From Phytophthora quininea (Eukaryota; Oomycota; Peronosporomycetes; Peronosporales; Peronosporaceae), in contig JAAVTG010000531.1 in assembly GCA_011947345.1 (NCBI GenBank), forward strand, positions 124,001 through 188,000: DNA of 64,000 bases, written 5' to 3'. The notes beneath the pieces were generated by a model. It saw only the letters and a list, made by a program, of their open reading frames with translations. It made no database searches and had not been told where the DNA came from. Each line of letters begins with the position of its first letter. Positions within the stretch are counted from its first letter, which is position 1. The position numbers were made by a program, and so were the translations under genes. Shown in pieces: positions 45,274-56,288 of this stretch.

Positions 45274-45676
45274 GGCGTAGATCCAAGCTATACTTGCGTA
45301 GGCACGCCTGCTGGTTCGGAAGAGAGCACGGAGAGTGCGGTTGAGTTATTTGCAAGTGCGCGCTTGTGGCGCTTAAACTTCGAATAAAGAGTGATTGTTA
45401 AATGTTGCTGATGATTCCCTGCGATAACGCAAATTAGTGGCATATTAGACACCGTTTCATCTCGCGAATTAATCCGCCTGGCCGATCTGATCAATCCGGA
45501 TTAACCCGGTTTTCCGGCTAAAACACAATTGCCGATTCAACTACCAAGTCATCTCGTCTTCACTGTCCTTTGTCGAAAGGGGAAATGCACGAAGCCTCAA
45601 GCATATTCAGCCATAAATCAGCGTCATCATAGTTGAAGTCTTTGTCTTCGTCATTCATATCGTCGGCAGCTGACTC
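45274..45676. other. Transposon-edge sequence
   Basis: Contains the palindromic terminus at 45469-45524. On the minus strand (45665-45560) it also holds an acidic ORF end (KDFNYDDADLWLNMLEAS) of the type seen at the end of some transposases. No intact gene. Confidence 0.35.
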
Positions 45677-47489
45677 TTTTTATTATCATTATTTTGACAA
45701 GCATGGCGCAGCAGGCTTGGCACTGGCAGCAGCGGTTCGAGGCTGTCGACGTTGAGGACGCCTGTCGTCGGCAGATCCTGCAAGTGCGTCCAGCGTCGCC
45801 AACTTTTGCAGATTGAGTGGACCTTGGTCGACTGGTCTAACAACTTCAACTTGCTGCTCCTGTAGATCCACAGGGCGCTGCCGTACCAGCACTGGCTAAA
45901 GCAAAGAGCAAAGCGAGACGAGAGGCCAGGAAACTAGAAGCGAATTGCACTGCAAAAACCGAGGAGAGACGCGATCCAGAGGAGATCGACGCCGCGTTCC
46001 AAGACTGGCTGCGAAGGAAAAGCAGGCCAAACAGCAGAAACACGTTGGAGATGATGCGAAGAAGTGCCACCAGCAGGTTCGGTCTCCTCTTACGATACTG
46101 CTGCGCGCACTAGACTAACACTTGAGCTGCATACAGCAGTCCAAGTGGTGCGGAAGCCACCGTCGTTGCACGTGAACCCAAAGACCAAGAGGTCGGCCCG
46201 CAAAGCGGAGCCTACGAAAGCTTCGCTGCCGGCCAGCAGCAGTGCTCCTTCACTGCGCAACCGACCAGCTGCAGACAACCAACAGACGTATGAGACGTGG
46301 CTAGCTCGAGTTCGTATCGAGGACCAAGTTCGTCGCGCTCAGCGCCGCCAAGAGATGGCCAGAATCGAGCTGCAGCAACGAGAGAAGCACAAAGTTACTT
46401 GGCGCAAGAAAGTCACAGTGTGCGCTTACTCGACCACCGCTGCAGGCTGCAATGTATAATGCCGTTAACAAAGTCCTACTAGGTCTCGATAAGCATGGCT
46501 AGATATCTGTTTCCTCCAGTTTCTCTGCGACAGTCTCGTGTGGTGCCACCGCAGCTCGACTGGGACTCGTAGGCGGGCTCTTTCCTTCGCCGTGCTTTGG
46601 CGAGACGTGGATGTGTTGGTGGTTCATCTCTTTGTGGACACTGCCGCCCATGATTCGCTGAAGCTCCGCGCTCATGAACTCGCTGGCTGTCTCGCCGTGA
46701 AGATCAGTATCTTCACAAAAGCAGAGCAGAATGGTATCGATTGCAGCATCGTACACATTGACGAAAGCAGACGCCACGAGCCATGCCAATACACTCGCCA
46801 CGACCACCGGAGCCAGCGGCGAAGTCACAGTCTCCCCACCCAACATTGACAGTTGCTCAGTTGACAGAGACAATGGCGATGATGATGATAACATCGCAAA
46901 CACCACGATCGCCACGACCAACGTGATGGTAAGTTTGACGAGCAATAGCAAGAAGAAGCTGATTGAGTTCACCACCGCCACACGAGCCATGTTCGTGAAG
47001 ATGAGCTTGAACGACCGAGCAGACGCTGCACAAAAGGAACTGCCTTTCATGGCGATTACAATGTAGGCGTTTTTCGAGAGGAACTTGATGCACTTCTCGA
47101 AGCACCACAGCACGCATTGGACCACCAGTAGAGCCACTTTGACAACGCGATTCGTTTGTTGAATCTGCTTCGTGCTGCTCCCATCAAACACTCCGTTAGT
47201 TGGCCAATAGTTACCGTTTTCAGGCAAAGAAATCACTTACTTTCGGTCGAGATACTGAGCATAAGTCGTAGAAACTGGACGAATGCGATGATGAAAGATC
47301 CGAAGCAGAGCGAGCCGAGACTATAGCGTAACGTGTACCGTAAGGCTCTCGCAATAGGAAACCGTGCCTCAAGCGTGCGCTTCCCATCGGACGGAGCAGT
47401 CCAGTAATACTGGGCTACACTGCCAGCGATGACGCAGATCGAGATTGCCTGCAGTAGCTGGTTTGTCCATAGGAACCCGAACACGTGAA
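45677..47489 (+). repeat. Large inverted repeat, left arm (1.8 kb)
   Basis: Reverse complement of 49234-51051 with only scattered substitutions and small indels. It contains the 3' part of the CTL gene and the whole convergent neighbour. Inner edge is at 47489 (TTCACGTGTTCGGG on the minus strand); outer edge fades at about 45677 after an ATAATAAAA tract. Confidence 0.92.
45690..46459 (+). CDS. Charged helical protein, unknown (left copy)
   Basis: Not firmly recognised. Open plus-strand segments read ALAKAKSKARREARKLEANC then EEIDAAFQDWLRRK, and, after a frame change near 46050, NPKTKRSARKAEPTKASLPA and ETWLARVRIEDQVRRAQRRQ to KVTWRKKVTVCAY. The F-x-x-W-L-x-x-K motif followed by a basic coiled coil resembles CCDC34/DUF4207-type proteins. 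A likely acceptor (CTCCTGTAG) lies near 45874. The start is unresolved. It is convergent with the CTL gene and is copied in the right arm. Confidence 0.35.
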
Positions 47490-48960
47490 ATGCGAGAAGT
47501 ATTTGTTGCAGTTTCTTGGCTGGCAACTCCTCAGCGGTGGACATTGCAGTCGTCACATTAAACGATGTTGCAGTTTGCTTGACTGCCGAAGTCAAATCGT
47601 CCGAGCTCAGAAGGTAGGCAGCTACAGCCACACTGTACACGACTAAAGCCACGAAAAACGCTGTCGGGACAACTGGCCAAAGAGAGAAGCAGCGGCAATT
47701 TCTGGACCGCCTTGAGCTCTCTCGGATAATCGCAACGGCGATTTTCAAACGCTTCCGCATCGCAATAAGCAGCAATATAACCACTGCCGTGACTACCCAG
47801 GAGATATAGGCTGCAGCTTTGAACTGCAGCTTCGTGTTTGCATTGCTCTCAATTGCCAAGGCGCTCGTGCTGATAGTTGTTGCGTTCAGGAACGTCAACC
47901 CTCCCAGCTGTGACGTGGTAATCAAATCTGAACGAACTGAACAAAACAAACTCAGCAGCACCAGTCCAATCAGCACAAGCGTGCACGTGAGCCCGACCAC
48001 ACAACCAGCGAAGAATTGGAGAATGACCAGCCAAATCATGCCAAGAATCAAAGCACCAAGTCCTCCAATTAGCAGCACCACCGAACGAGCTGCGTACATG
48101 TCGTTCAGAAAACGACCAAGAACTTGCAAACCGCCTTGCATCTGACTTAGCAGAGGACTGGTTCCTCCTGCAGCTGCCACGTTCCAAACGTCCATGTGAA
48201 CGCTTTTCGTATTGCAGACCGTGTTGCACTTGCCATTCTCATGCAACGTCACTGTGCATTCTGGATCGGCACCCTTCGGGTCGATACAGATTTCTTCCAG
48301 CACAGTCTGGTTGGTTGAATCCACAGGAATGCAGCGGAAGAAAGCAGTTTCGGTGTCCTGAGCAGCAGTCCAACAGGTTTCGTTGCCGTAAGTACAGGTC
48401 TTGGAGCCTATCATAGGACAGCTCTCTACACAAACGCCGAAGAACTTGGCCTTTGCTGGAGGAATACCATTCGCTGCTGCTACGAGTAGATCTTGATTGA
48501 GTCGAGGATACGCTGTGAATTTCATGCTCGCGAAGTTTCCTTTACCACAGACGTTGCCGTCATAGTCTTTGCCATACAGAAGACTGGAATACCCACAACA
48601 CGCCATGCTTGTGAGCGATCTTGTCACTAAAAAAATGAGGAACAGCCAATCTTACCTCTGCGGTACTCCAGTTTTTAGTGCAACGATAGCAACGATGATC
48701 TGACGGACCAACAGCATGAAGTTAACGAAATGCAGAGAAAGCATAGTAGTAACTTCAATTACCATGCCAATCCAGTAGACCACGAACAAGAGGCAGCAGA
48801 ACACGTCTCGGCATCTAGGAACAAAACAACAGTTAAATACCGACTGGGAACCGACGCAAACAGAGCCATGCTTACTTTCGCTTATTGCGAGGAGTAAAGC
48901 CACTCCTGTCGCCTCCTTCTTTTCAGCGATTGTATCGGGGCTGGAACAGCATCCCGCCAT
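46499..48960 (-). CDS. Choline transporter-like protein (CTL/SLC44 family)
   Basis: Multi-pass membrane protein of the CTL/SLC44 family (Pfam choline_transpo), probably moving choline or a related solute across a membrane. Exon 1 starts MAGCCSSPDTIAEK at 48960; later exons give CRDVFCCLLFVVYWIGM, YSSLLYGKDYDGNVCG (the typical first loop), a Cys-rich extracellular domain, and repeated helices such as SVVLLIGGLGALILGMIWLV. The signature region VVQCVLWCFEKCIKFLSKNA, YIVIAMKGSSFC is intact, and the tail ends VAEKLEETDI. Two one-base differences from its copies shift the frame: one A fewer at about 48917 than at 34.95 kb, and one base fewer near 47262 than in the right arm. Either may be assembly error. 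The last intron is about 47235-47170. Confidence 0.85.
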
Positions 48961-49073
48961 GCTTTCGTCCGCTCAAAGGCACTATGAATCTCTGGTGGTG
49001 TTTCATTTCGATGAAACTGCCCCTTGTCGAAATAGCGTGAGGATCAATTTGATCATCACAGAGGAAAATTCCG
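48961..49073. promoter_or_regulatory. Divergent promoter, CTL / chimeric gene
   Basis: 113 bases, an inverted copy of the module at 34798-34911. It would drive CTL leftward and the chimeric ORF rightward. Confidence 0.6.
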
Positions 49074-50225
49074 ATGTCGCCCGAGACGGAAGCAAACGAC
49101 TACGTACCGCTTGAGTTTCTTCTTGGAGCACGCGCTAAGTATTATTTCGGGAATTCGCCCTCCAGAATTCCAGGGCGCTTTAACAATGCGAACGTAGGTT
49201 TTCATAGCTTCATCTCACATTTTTGGTGCACGATTCACGTGTTCGGGTTCCTATGGACAAACCAGCTACTGCAGGCAATCTCGATCTGCGTCATCGCTGG
49301 CAGTGTAGCCCAGTATTACTGGACTGCTCCGTCCGATGGGAAGCGCACGCTTGAGGCACGGTTTCCTATTGCGAGAGCCTTACGGTACACGTTACGCTAT
49401 AGTCTCGGCTCGCTCTGCTTCGGATCTTTCATCATCGCATTCGTCCAGTTTCTACGACTTATGCTCGAGTATCTCGACCGAAAGTAAGTGATTTCTTTGC
49501 CTGAAAACGGTAACTATTGGCCAACTAACGGAGTGTTTGATGGGAGCAGCACGAAGCAGATTCAACAAACGAATCGCGTTGTCAAAGTGGCTCTACTGGT
49601 GGTCCAATGCGTGCTGTGGTGCTTCGAGAAGTGCATCAAGTTCCTCTCGAAAAACGCCTACATTGTAATCGCCATGAAAGGCAGTTCCTTTTGTGCAGCG
49701 TCTGCTCGGTCGTTCAAGCTCATCTTCACGAACATGGCTCGTGTGGCGGTGGTGAACTCAATCAGCTTCTTCTTGCTATTGCTCGTCAAACTTACCATCA
49801 CGTTGGTCGTGGCGATCGTGGTGTTTGCGATGTTATCATCATCATCGCCATTGTCTCTGTCAACTGAGCAACTGTCAATGTTGGGTGGGGAGACTGTGAC
49901 TTCGCCGCTGGCTCCGGTGGTCGTGGCGAGTGTATTGGCATGGCTCGTGGCGTCTGCTTTCGTCAATGTGTACGATGCTGCAATCGATACCATTCTGCTC
50001 TGCTTTTGTGAAGATACTGATCTTCACGGCGAGACGGCCAGCGAGTTCATGAGCGCGGAGCTTCAGCGAATCATGGGCGGCAGTGTCCACAAAGAGATGA
50101 ACCACCAACACATCCACGTCTCGCCAAAGCACGGCGAAGGAAAGAGCCCGCCTACGAGTCCCAGTCGAGCTGCGGTGGCACCACACGAGACTGTCGCAGA
50201 GAAACTGGAGGAAACAGATATCTAG
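49074..50225 (+). CDS. Chimeric gene: gene X exon 1 joined in frame to CTL 3' half
   Basis: Exon 1 (49074-49483) starts MSPETEANDYVPLEFLLGAR, 40 residues shared with gene X at 34797. It then runs through 14 codons of what was gene X intron (VGFHSFISHFWCTI), and enters CTL sequence at HVFGFLWTNQLL without a stop. A 66-nt intron (49484-49549, GTAAGT to GAGCAG) leads to exon 2 (49550-50225) and the normal CTL C terminus. Total 361 codons in one frame. The CTL part has about four to five membrane segments and the CLWCFEKCIKFL signature. The fusion point at 49231-49239 shows TTC microhomology. Unlike the parent CTL gene, this copy has no frame break at MLEYLDRK. Expression is unknown. Confidence 0.7.
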
Positions 50226-51051
50226 CCATGCTTATCGAGACCTAGTAGGACTTTGTTAACGGCATTATACATTGCAGCCTGCAGCGGTGGTCGAGTAAGC
50301 GCACACTGTGACTTTCTTGCGCCAAGTAACTTTGTGCTTCTCTCGTTGCTGCAGCTCGATTCTGGCCATCTCTTGGCGGCGCTGAGCGCGACGAACTTGG
50401 TCCTCGATACGAACTCGAGCTAGCCACGTCTCATACGTCTGTTGGTTGTCTGCAGCTGGTCGGTTGCGCAGTGAAGGAGCACTGCTGCTGGCCGGCAGCG
50501 AAGCTTTCGTAGGCTCCGCTTTGCGGGCCGACCTCTTGGTCTTTGGGTTCACGTGCAACGACGGTGGCTTCCCGCACCACTTGGACTGCTGTATGCAGCT
50601 CAAGTGTTAGTCTAGTGCGCGCAGCAGTATCGTAAGAGGAGACCGAACCTGCTGGTGGCACTTCTTCGCATCATCTCCAACGTGTTTCTGCTGTTTGCCT
50701 GCTTGCGCTTCCTTCGCAGCCAGTCTTGGAACGCGGCGTCGATCTCCTCTGGATCGCGTCTCTCCTCGGTTTCTGCAGTGCAATTCGCTTCTAGTTTCCT
50801 GGCCTCTCGTCTCGCTTTGCTCTTTTGCTTTAGCCAGTGCTGGTACGGCAGCGCCCTGTGGATCTACAGGAGCAGCAAGTTGAAGTTGTTAGACCAGTCG
50901 ACCAAGGTCCACTCAATCTGCAAAAGTTGGCGACGCTGGACGCACTTGCAGGATCTGCCGACGACAGGCGTCCTCAACGTCGACAGCCTCGAACCGCTGC
51001 TGCCAGTGCCAAGCCTGCTGCGCCATGCTTGTCAAAATAATGATAATAAAA
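49234..51051 (-). repeat. Large inverted repeat, right arm (1.8 kb)
   Basis: Reverse complement of 45677-47489. Together with the 1,744-bp spacer (47490-49233) it forms a palindrome-like structure. Differences include a few bases around 50700 (CTTGCGCTTCC versus CTTTTCC) and about 50580. Confidence 0.92.
50265..51040 (-). CDS. Charged helical protein, unknown (right copy)
   Basis: Second copy of the gene at 45690-46459, now on the minus strand. It reads AAFQDWLRRKRKQANSRNTL here, slightly longer than the left copy, followed by the same ETWLARVRIEDQVRRAQRRQ coiled coil. Frame changes remain near 50670 and 50585. Start unresolved. Confidence 0.35.
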
Positions 51052-51312
51052 GAAGTCAACTGCGCAGCAAGTTGCAGCTATCTTCGACACTTCTGTAGCC
51101 ATGTTCCAAAAACAGCTTCGTAAAGCATACAGACCACATGAGGTTTTTCTACAGCCGTAAAAACCTCGGCGGTTTGAATTTCCCGCCGCAGCTCGCACTT
51201 GCCCAGACTATAGTATACATTGCGCAGCACACTTTGCTAGTCCCCCTAGAACCGACCAACCAGACGCCACTCCCGCTCCGAAGAAGCAATCAGCGCGCAG
51301 TAAGAGGTGCGC

Positions 51313-51348
51313 CCAATGAGAAGGCAGCGCGGCCGCTTTTCCACCAAT
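51313..51348 (+). promoter_or_regulatory. Two CCAAT boxes upstream of NF-YC
   Basis: CCAAT at 51313-51317 and again at 51344-51348, 60-95 bases before the NF-YC start codon. CCAAT is the binding site of the NF-Y trimer, of which this gene encodes one subunit. Confidence 0.5.
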
Positions 51349-51407
51349 GGAGCCCGTCTAACCCCCTCTGCGTGTATGTTCCTGCCGGCGATGCCGGCCC
51401 CGCAGCC

Positions 51408-52263
51408 ATGTCCAGCGACGACGGCGAGAGCGGCGCCAGCGCCAGCAACCTGAGCATGCAGCTGCAGCTGCAGAACCAGCGCGCGCAGATGCAGCAGCAG
51501 CAGCTGCAGCTGCACGCGTTCTGGCAGCACCAGGTCCAGGACATCTCGCAGATCGACAGCGCCGCCTTCGACTTCAAGACGCACCAGCTGCCGCTCGCGC
51601 GCATCAAGAAGATCATGAAGACGGACGAGGACGTGCGCATGATCAGCGCCGAGGCGCCCGTGCTGTTCGCCAAGGCCTGCGAGATGTTCATCCTCGAGCT
51701 GAGTCTGCGCGCCTGGATCCACACGGAAGAGAACAAGCGCCGCACGCTGCAGCGCAACGACATCGCCATGGCCATCACCAAGACGGACGTCTTCGACTTC
51801 CTCATCGACATTGTGCCCAGAGACGACATCAAGCCGGCCAAGAAGGTGGCAACCACTTTTTATTTATTGTTTTATTGTATTGACTGACCTTTTCGTTATG
51901 CTATGATTATTTTGTAGGGCCCGTCGGACCCGCAGATGGTGTACCAGCAGCAACTGCAGCAGCAGCAAGCGGCGATGCTGCAGCAGCTCATTCAGCAGCA
52001 AGCGCAGACGGGCACGGCCGGGGAGTGCAGTGGCCCAACCCGCAACTGCAGCAGCAAATGATCCAGCAGTACCAGCAGCGCATGCAGTCGCTGCAGCAGA
52101 ACGCGACGCCGGGGCTGCTGCTGGCGCTGCGGCGGAGACTTCTGGCTCGCTGCCCAACCTGTCGCCGTCGGGCAGTGAAGCGGCGGGACAGACTACGACC
52201 ACTGCGACCAGCAGCTCCTCGTCCGACCAGCTCTCACTGACACAGCGCAGTGTGGATGTATAA
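51408..52263 (+). CDS. NF-YC: Nuclear transcription factor Y subunit C (HAP5)
   Basis: Histone-fold subunit of the CCAAT-binding NF-Y complex; pairs with NF-YB in the nucleus. Exon 1 (51408-51845) starts [20 protein letters not shown], has a glutamine-rich helix, then the complete histone-fold domain: [40 protein letters not shown] and [21 protein letters not shown] 72-nt intron (51846-51917) joins in phase 0 to a glutamine-rich activation-like tail. The tail needs one extra G at 52020-52023 and another at 52111-52114 to stay in frame to SLTQRSVDV. Family assignment is secure because every core motif is present. Confidence 0.95.
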
Positions 52264-52781
52264 AGGATTCAAGAGATTGGCAACACCCCATGCTTTTCGG
52301 TGCGAGGTACTAGTGTTGCTGATCAAGGACCAGAGTCCCTTGCTTTCGAGTTTACGGGGACTTCGTGGTGCTAATTTTGCTGGAAGGGCTCTCGATGGCT
52401 GCTCGACGAAGGCTTTACAGTCTCTCGGTTTAATATTTTCAACGAATGTGTATTTCCAAACGAAGTCGTCTGCATCAAGTTTATCTAAAGGCCGATCAAA
52501 GGTGAAAACACGTGCGCTGGAAGAACGAGCTCGTCAAGCACACGGATGTGGCGACATATCATGCTGCAATCAGGCACAAAGTGGTCTGGCTTCAATATTC
52601 ATTCGCTCTGAAATTTATCTTCAGAAATTCGTACGCCTGCTCTCGATGGCAAGCGTTCTCTACTGCTCGTGCTCCCATCGTCACTCACTCACTCACTCAT
52701 TTTTGCTGCTCTCGTCACCAACTTGTAATCTATATCGTCATCTTGTATTGTATGGAAACGGAACGAAGCACGCCATGCAGT
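52264..52781. other. Convergent spacer NF-YC / TPT
   Basis: About 520 bases. Plus-strand ORFs here have no splice or family support. It includes an ACTC microrepeat (CACTCACTCACTCACTC) near 52683. Confidence 0.4.
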
Positions 52782-54272
52782 TTACTCCGACGACTTGACT
52801 GTAAGTGGCAACGGCAGCATCTTGGAGGACTTCTCGGTCACCTTGATAAACTGGTAGGCGCCGACACCGCCGATCTACAATACCGTACACAAAAGTCAGC
52901 ATACAGCAAACATCCAATAACAACAATGTTTGCACACGCACCGCAAGAGCCATGCCCAGAACCGACTGGGCGGTGACGGGGTTGCCGAAGTACAACACGG
53001 CGCTGAGAATGACGACGACACGCTTCATCGTGCTCATAATGGAGAATGTAAGTTCCGACACCTCGCCCAGCACGTACGACGAGCAGAAGCTGCCAACGAA
53101 GTGCATCATGCTGCACATCAAGACCTTGCCGAACGGGAAACTGGCAACAAAGTTGTCCTGGTGCGCTCGCGCGCTCATGAGGACGAACGGCGCGTTGATA
53201 GCGAAGGATACGAAGGCGCTGTAGAAGTGGAGCTGCAGAGAACAAATCAGAAACAAGACGGTTAGCCATCTCTTCAAAAGCACAGCAAAGCATAGAAAGC
53301 TTACGTTGACGCTGTCGCGCACAATACGCCGACGCAGCAGGAACTTGGCGTACATGCTCTGCATGACTCCCAACAGTGCCGAGGACACTGCAAACATCGC
53401 TCCAGAAAAGGCCAGATCCTGAAACAAAGGTACAATAACTTCGTCAGTCTCATCTCACAGTCAACAAGACAACGAGCATTTCCACTTACGTTCATGCCCA
53501 TCTCCGACACGGAGGCCATGACGACACCAAACACAATGGGCAGCAGGCTCGAGTACGTGGCGGCTGAGAATTTCGAGCGGTACACCAAGTACGCCAGCAC
53601 TACGTTAAAGAAAGGTTGCGACGCCTTGCAGGTCTGTGTGATGGACACTGGCACGGCGTTGTAGCTCCAGTAAGTCAGCATCTTGGCCAGCACGGAGAAC
53701 AGACTCAGCGGCACGATCCACATGATACTGTACAACATCAACAATTAGTTGTTTGTTTGAATCAAATGTACTCGCCAAGCCACTGACCTGCGGAAGCGAA
53801 CTCTCTGCATGCGCCAAGCACCAGCATTGTTCGGTGCACTGGGGAAGGTCAACACCACAACTGAAAGATACAGAACGTTACTCGGATAAGTCGCAAGCTC
53901 TAAATAAAGCCAGTCAATAACCAATAACGCACAGTCGAGGATGATGCTGATGAAGAGATGGCACATGGTGAGCATCTCGGCCGAGACATGGTGCTCCTTG
54001 ATCAGCACCTTGTTGGTGAAGGTGGCGGACGTGGAGAACAGGTACCAGACCGCCAGACAGCAGCCAATCTGTAGTAATCATAACCCACTTGTCAGTTCAT
54101 AGGTTCATGGTTTGAGAGAAGACTCTTTATGACGGCGGACGCACCCGCACGGCCTTGTTGTTGCGCAGCTGGCTGATGCGGTGGCCCTTGTTGGGTCTGT
54201 ACTCCTTCGAGGGGAGCTCAGCCCCGCCTCCAGGTCGTAGATGGGGAACTGCTCGTTGATGCTCGCCACCAT
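52782..54272 (-). CDS. Triose-phosphate/nucleotide-sugar transporter family protein (TPT/SLC35)
   Basis: Ten-helix drug/metabolite-superfamily transporter, probably in Golgi or ER. Start MVASINEQFPIYDLEAG at 54272. Exon 2 (about 54070-53935) reads CCLAVWYLFSTSATFTNKVL and MLTMCHLFISIILD. Later exons give VPLSLFSVLAKMLTYWSYNA, VPVSITQTCKASQPFFNVVL (the T-x-x-x-K-A-x-x-P region typical of TPT), PIVFGVVMASVSEMGMN, ALLGVMQSMYAKFLLRR, and SIMSTMKRVVVILSAVLYFG. The last exon ends LPLTVKSSE. Introns of 60-75 nt at six places fit GT-AG. One G is missing in the coding-strand run at 54222-54225. Substrate cannot be told. Confidence 0.85.
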
Positions 54273-54641
54273 CGGCCGTCGTCTTGAGCTGTCGCCGGCT
54301 CTTTCGCAACTGAAGGAGGCTTTAACGCTCTGCTTGGGTGGACGGTTTCTCTCATTGGTCGAAAAGGATTTCCGCGAATCCAACGACACTAAAATTTCAG
54401 ACGCGCTCACATAAGACGAACGAAGCGATCGGACGGCGGCCGACACCGTGCTCGGAGCCTAGCCAACATCCACCGCCTGATGCGCTACCCAAGCCGGCAA
54501 GCCGGCAATGCTGCCTTTGACCTAGCGGATACGCAGCCGATAACTGAACTTGGACAGTCGATGGGTACGCCATTTGCAGGACCACACTGAGCTCGTCTAA
54601 CAATAGCTTCTGTCACTGGCAGCCTGGTGACTAGCAGTTCG

Positions 54642-56288
54642 ATGGACGAGTACGACAAGCTGTCAGCGGTACGCCCCACGGAAAGCCTACCAGACCAACG
54701 AACGCATGCCACTAACTGCTTGGACGCTCGTCTGTGTGGCTGGTAGCAGGACGACGAGCAGCCCAAGGCGCCGGAAGTTGAAGTGCTAGATGGATTAGTT
54801 GCAGAGGAAGATGAAGAAGAGCTACTGCAGCAGAGAGACGACGACGTAGGAGAGGACTCGATGCTGGTACTGTTGGAAGCGGCCGAGTACTCGCCGAGAC
54901 CAGAGCTGCAGCACGGGCCGTCAGCGGAGAAGACGTTGTCGGGACTTCCGGGCGGCAAAGACCAGAAGATCGCTACTCTCGAGCGGAAATTAAACCAAGC
55001 CAGGAGAATTAATGCGGAGCTGCACACTCAACTGCAGCGGTTCGTCAAGAACGAAGTTTTTTACAGGTAGGAAGGTTCTTGCTGATAGGTGGAGCATGTT
55101 GTGCTCATGAAGTGGCTGTTTGTGTTTGTTTGCAGGTAGAGAATCGCGTCAAGGAGAAGCAAAAGCAGGTTGACGAGCTGGCTCGGGAAAATCGTACGCT
55201 GAAGAACTCCGAGAGGCTGCTGGCAAAAGAGATCGAAGATCTGCAAAACTCTAAGGTTCCTTCTGTTTGCATTATGTGGTGATGGTACTATGGGCACTAA
55301 CAATGGCATGCACTAGGACAACTTCCCGTCCAAGAAAAAAGCCATGCAGGAAGAACTTCGGGTGTCGAAAGAACGGATGAAGCAGCTAAAAGAGCAATGC
55401 CGAGTTGCAGATGAAAAAGGCCTCAAACTTCACCACCAGACGTGCTGTCTGCTTGCCAAGAACAAGGAGTTAAGCGACAGGATTCGTCTTCTTGAGGGAG
55501 GTGCTGCCTCGGTCAGTGCGCTATCACCAGCTCCATCTACCGCTCGAGTCAGTCCAGGAAGCACGCTTCAAGGAACACCACCTGACGAGGTACAGACTAT
55601 CATCTCCAGCCAAGAAGAGGAGATCACACGACTGCTGCAACGCATAGCGCTGATGAAGAAAACGCACAAGGCTGAGCAGCTAAAATTCGATCGATTGCTG
55701 AAAGCGAGTCAGGCCGAAATGGACCAAGCTCGAGTGGAGATGGAATCGTTTTACCAGCAACTGTTTGCCAAGGAACGAGCTGCCAGAAACCAGTTCTTGC
55801 ACATGAAGAAGCTCAAGCGCGCTCTGCACGAATTGGCGCTCACGCAGCAAACAAACCAACGATTCCAACCGTTTCTCGCCAATCGAGAGATGCGCATCAT
55901 GAATAGAGGTGGCGTGCGGCAAGCTCAAACGGACAAGAACTCTCCACCCAAGGGCCCGGTGTTAAACCCTGGAAGGTGGATTCATGAGGCGTTGCACCAG
56001 CTTGGCTTTGTGATGCCCCTCGCATTGGAGCAAAGCACGTCGCAAAAGAGTTTTCCTCAGGCTGCGCCAGTGGAACAAGGTGACACCCTTTCTAACAGCG
56101 TCCAAGGAAAATTGGTACCGTGCCCTCCACCGTCCACAGGGAGCGCTCGAGGCCTGTTTTACACCCATTCGCCACGTGGTGTTTCTAGGAGCATTACGAT
56201 GCGGGAGGACTGTAGTCGGCCTGTTGGTAGTTTTAACGATAGTAGCGATGAAGAAGAGCACGAAGCACGATCTTCGATAGAGGTGTAA
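54642..56288 (+). CDS. Coiled-coil protein, lebercilin (LCA5)-like
   Basis: Probably a ciliary/basal-body coiled-coil protein. Exon 1 (54642-54668) is MDEYDKLSA; exon 2 starts at 54750 (DDEQPKAPEVEVLDGLVAEE) after an 81-nt intron. The coiled coil reads KIATLERKLNQARRINAELH, then VKEKQKQVDELARENRTLKN and SERLLAKEIEDLQNSK, matching the order of the lebercilin domain. A T6 run at about 55056-55061 probably lacks one T, since the splice into VENRVKEK otherwise loses frame. The C-terminal half is less conserved, with a helical block (AEMDQARVEMESFYQQLFAK) and an acidic tail DSSDEEEHEARSSIEV. Assignment to LCA5 is by pattern and is moderate. Confidence 0.65.

Larger units (their letters stand above)
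38800..45524. mobile_element. Possible composite element bounded by palindromic termini
   Basis: The two edges carry similar palindromic sequence in inverted relation: GAGATAAACCCATGG...CCGGATTTATCTC at 38815-38857 and TTAATCCG...CGGATTAA at 45469-45504 followed by CCGGTTTTCCGGCTAAAAC. When one edge is reverse-complemented they align over about 50 bases with frequent mismatches. Between them lie an old hAT (hAT-2) and a younger hAT (hAT-3) nested in it. No target-site duplication was found, so the outer boundary is tentative. Confidence 0.35.

Noticed and set aside
52250..52798. 182-codon plus-strand ORF after NF-YC
   Set aside because: Begins at the NF-YC stop region and overlaps the TPT 3' end; no similarity or splice support.
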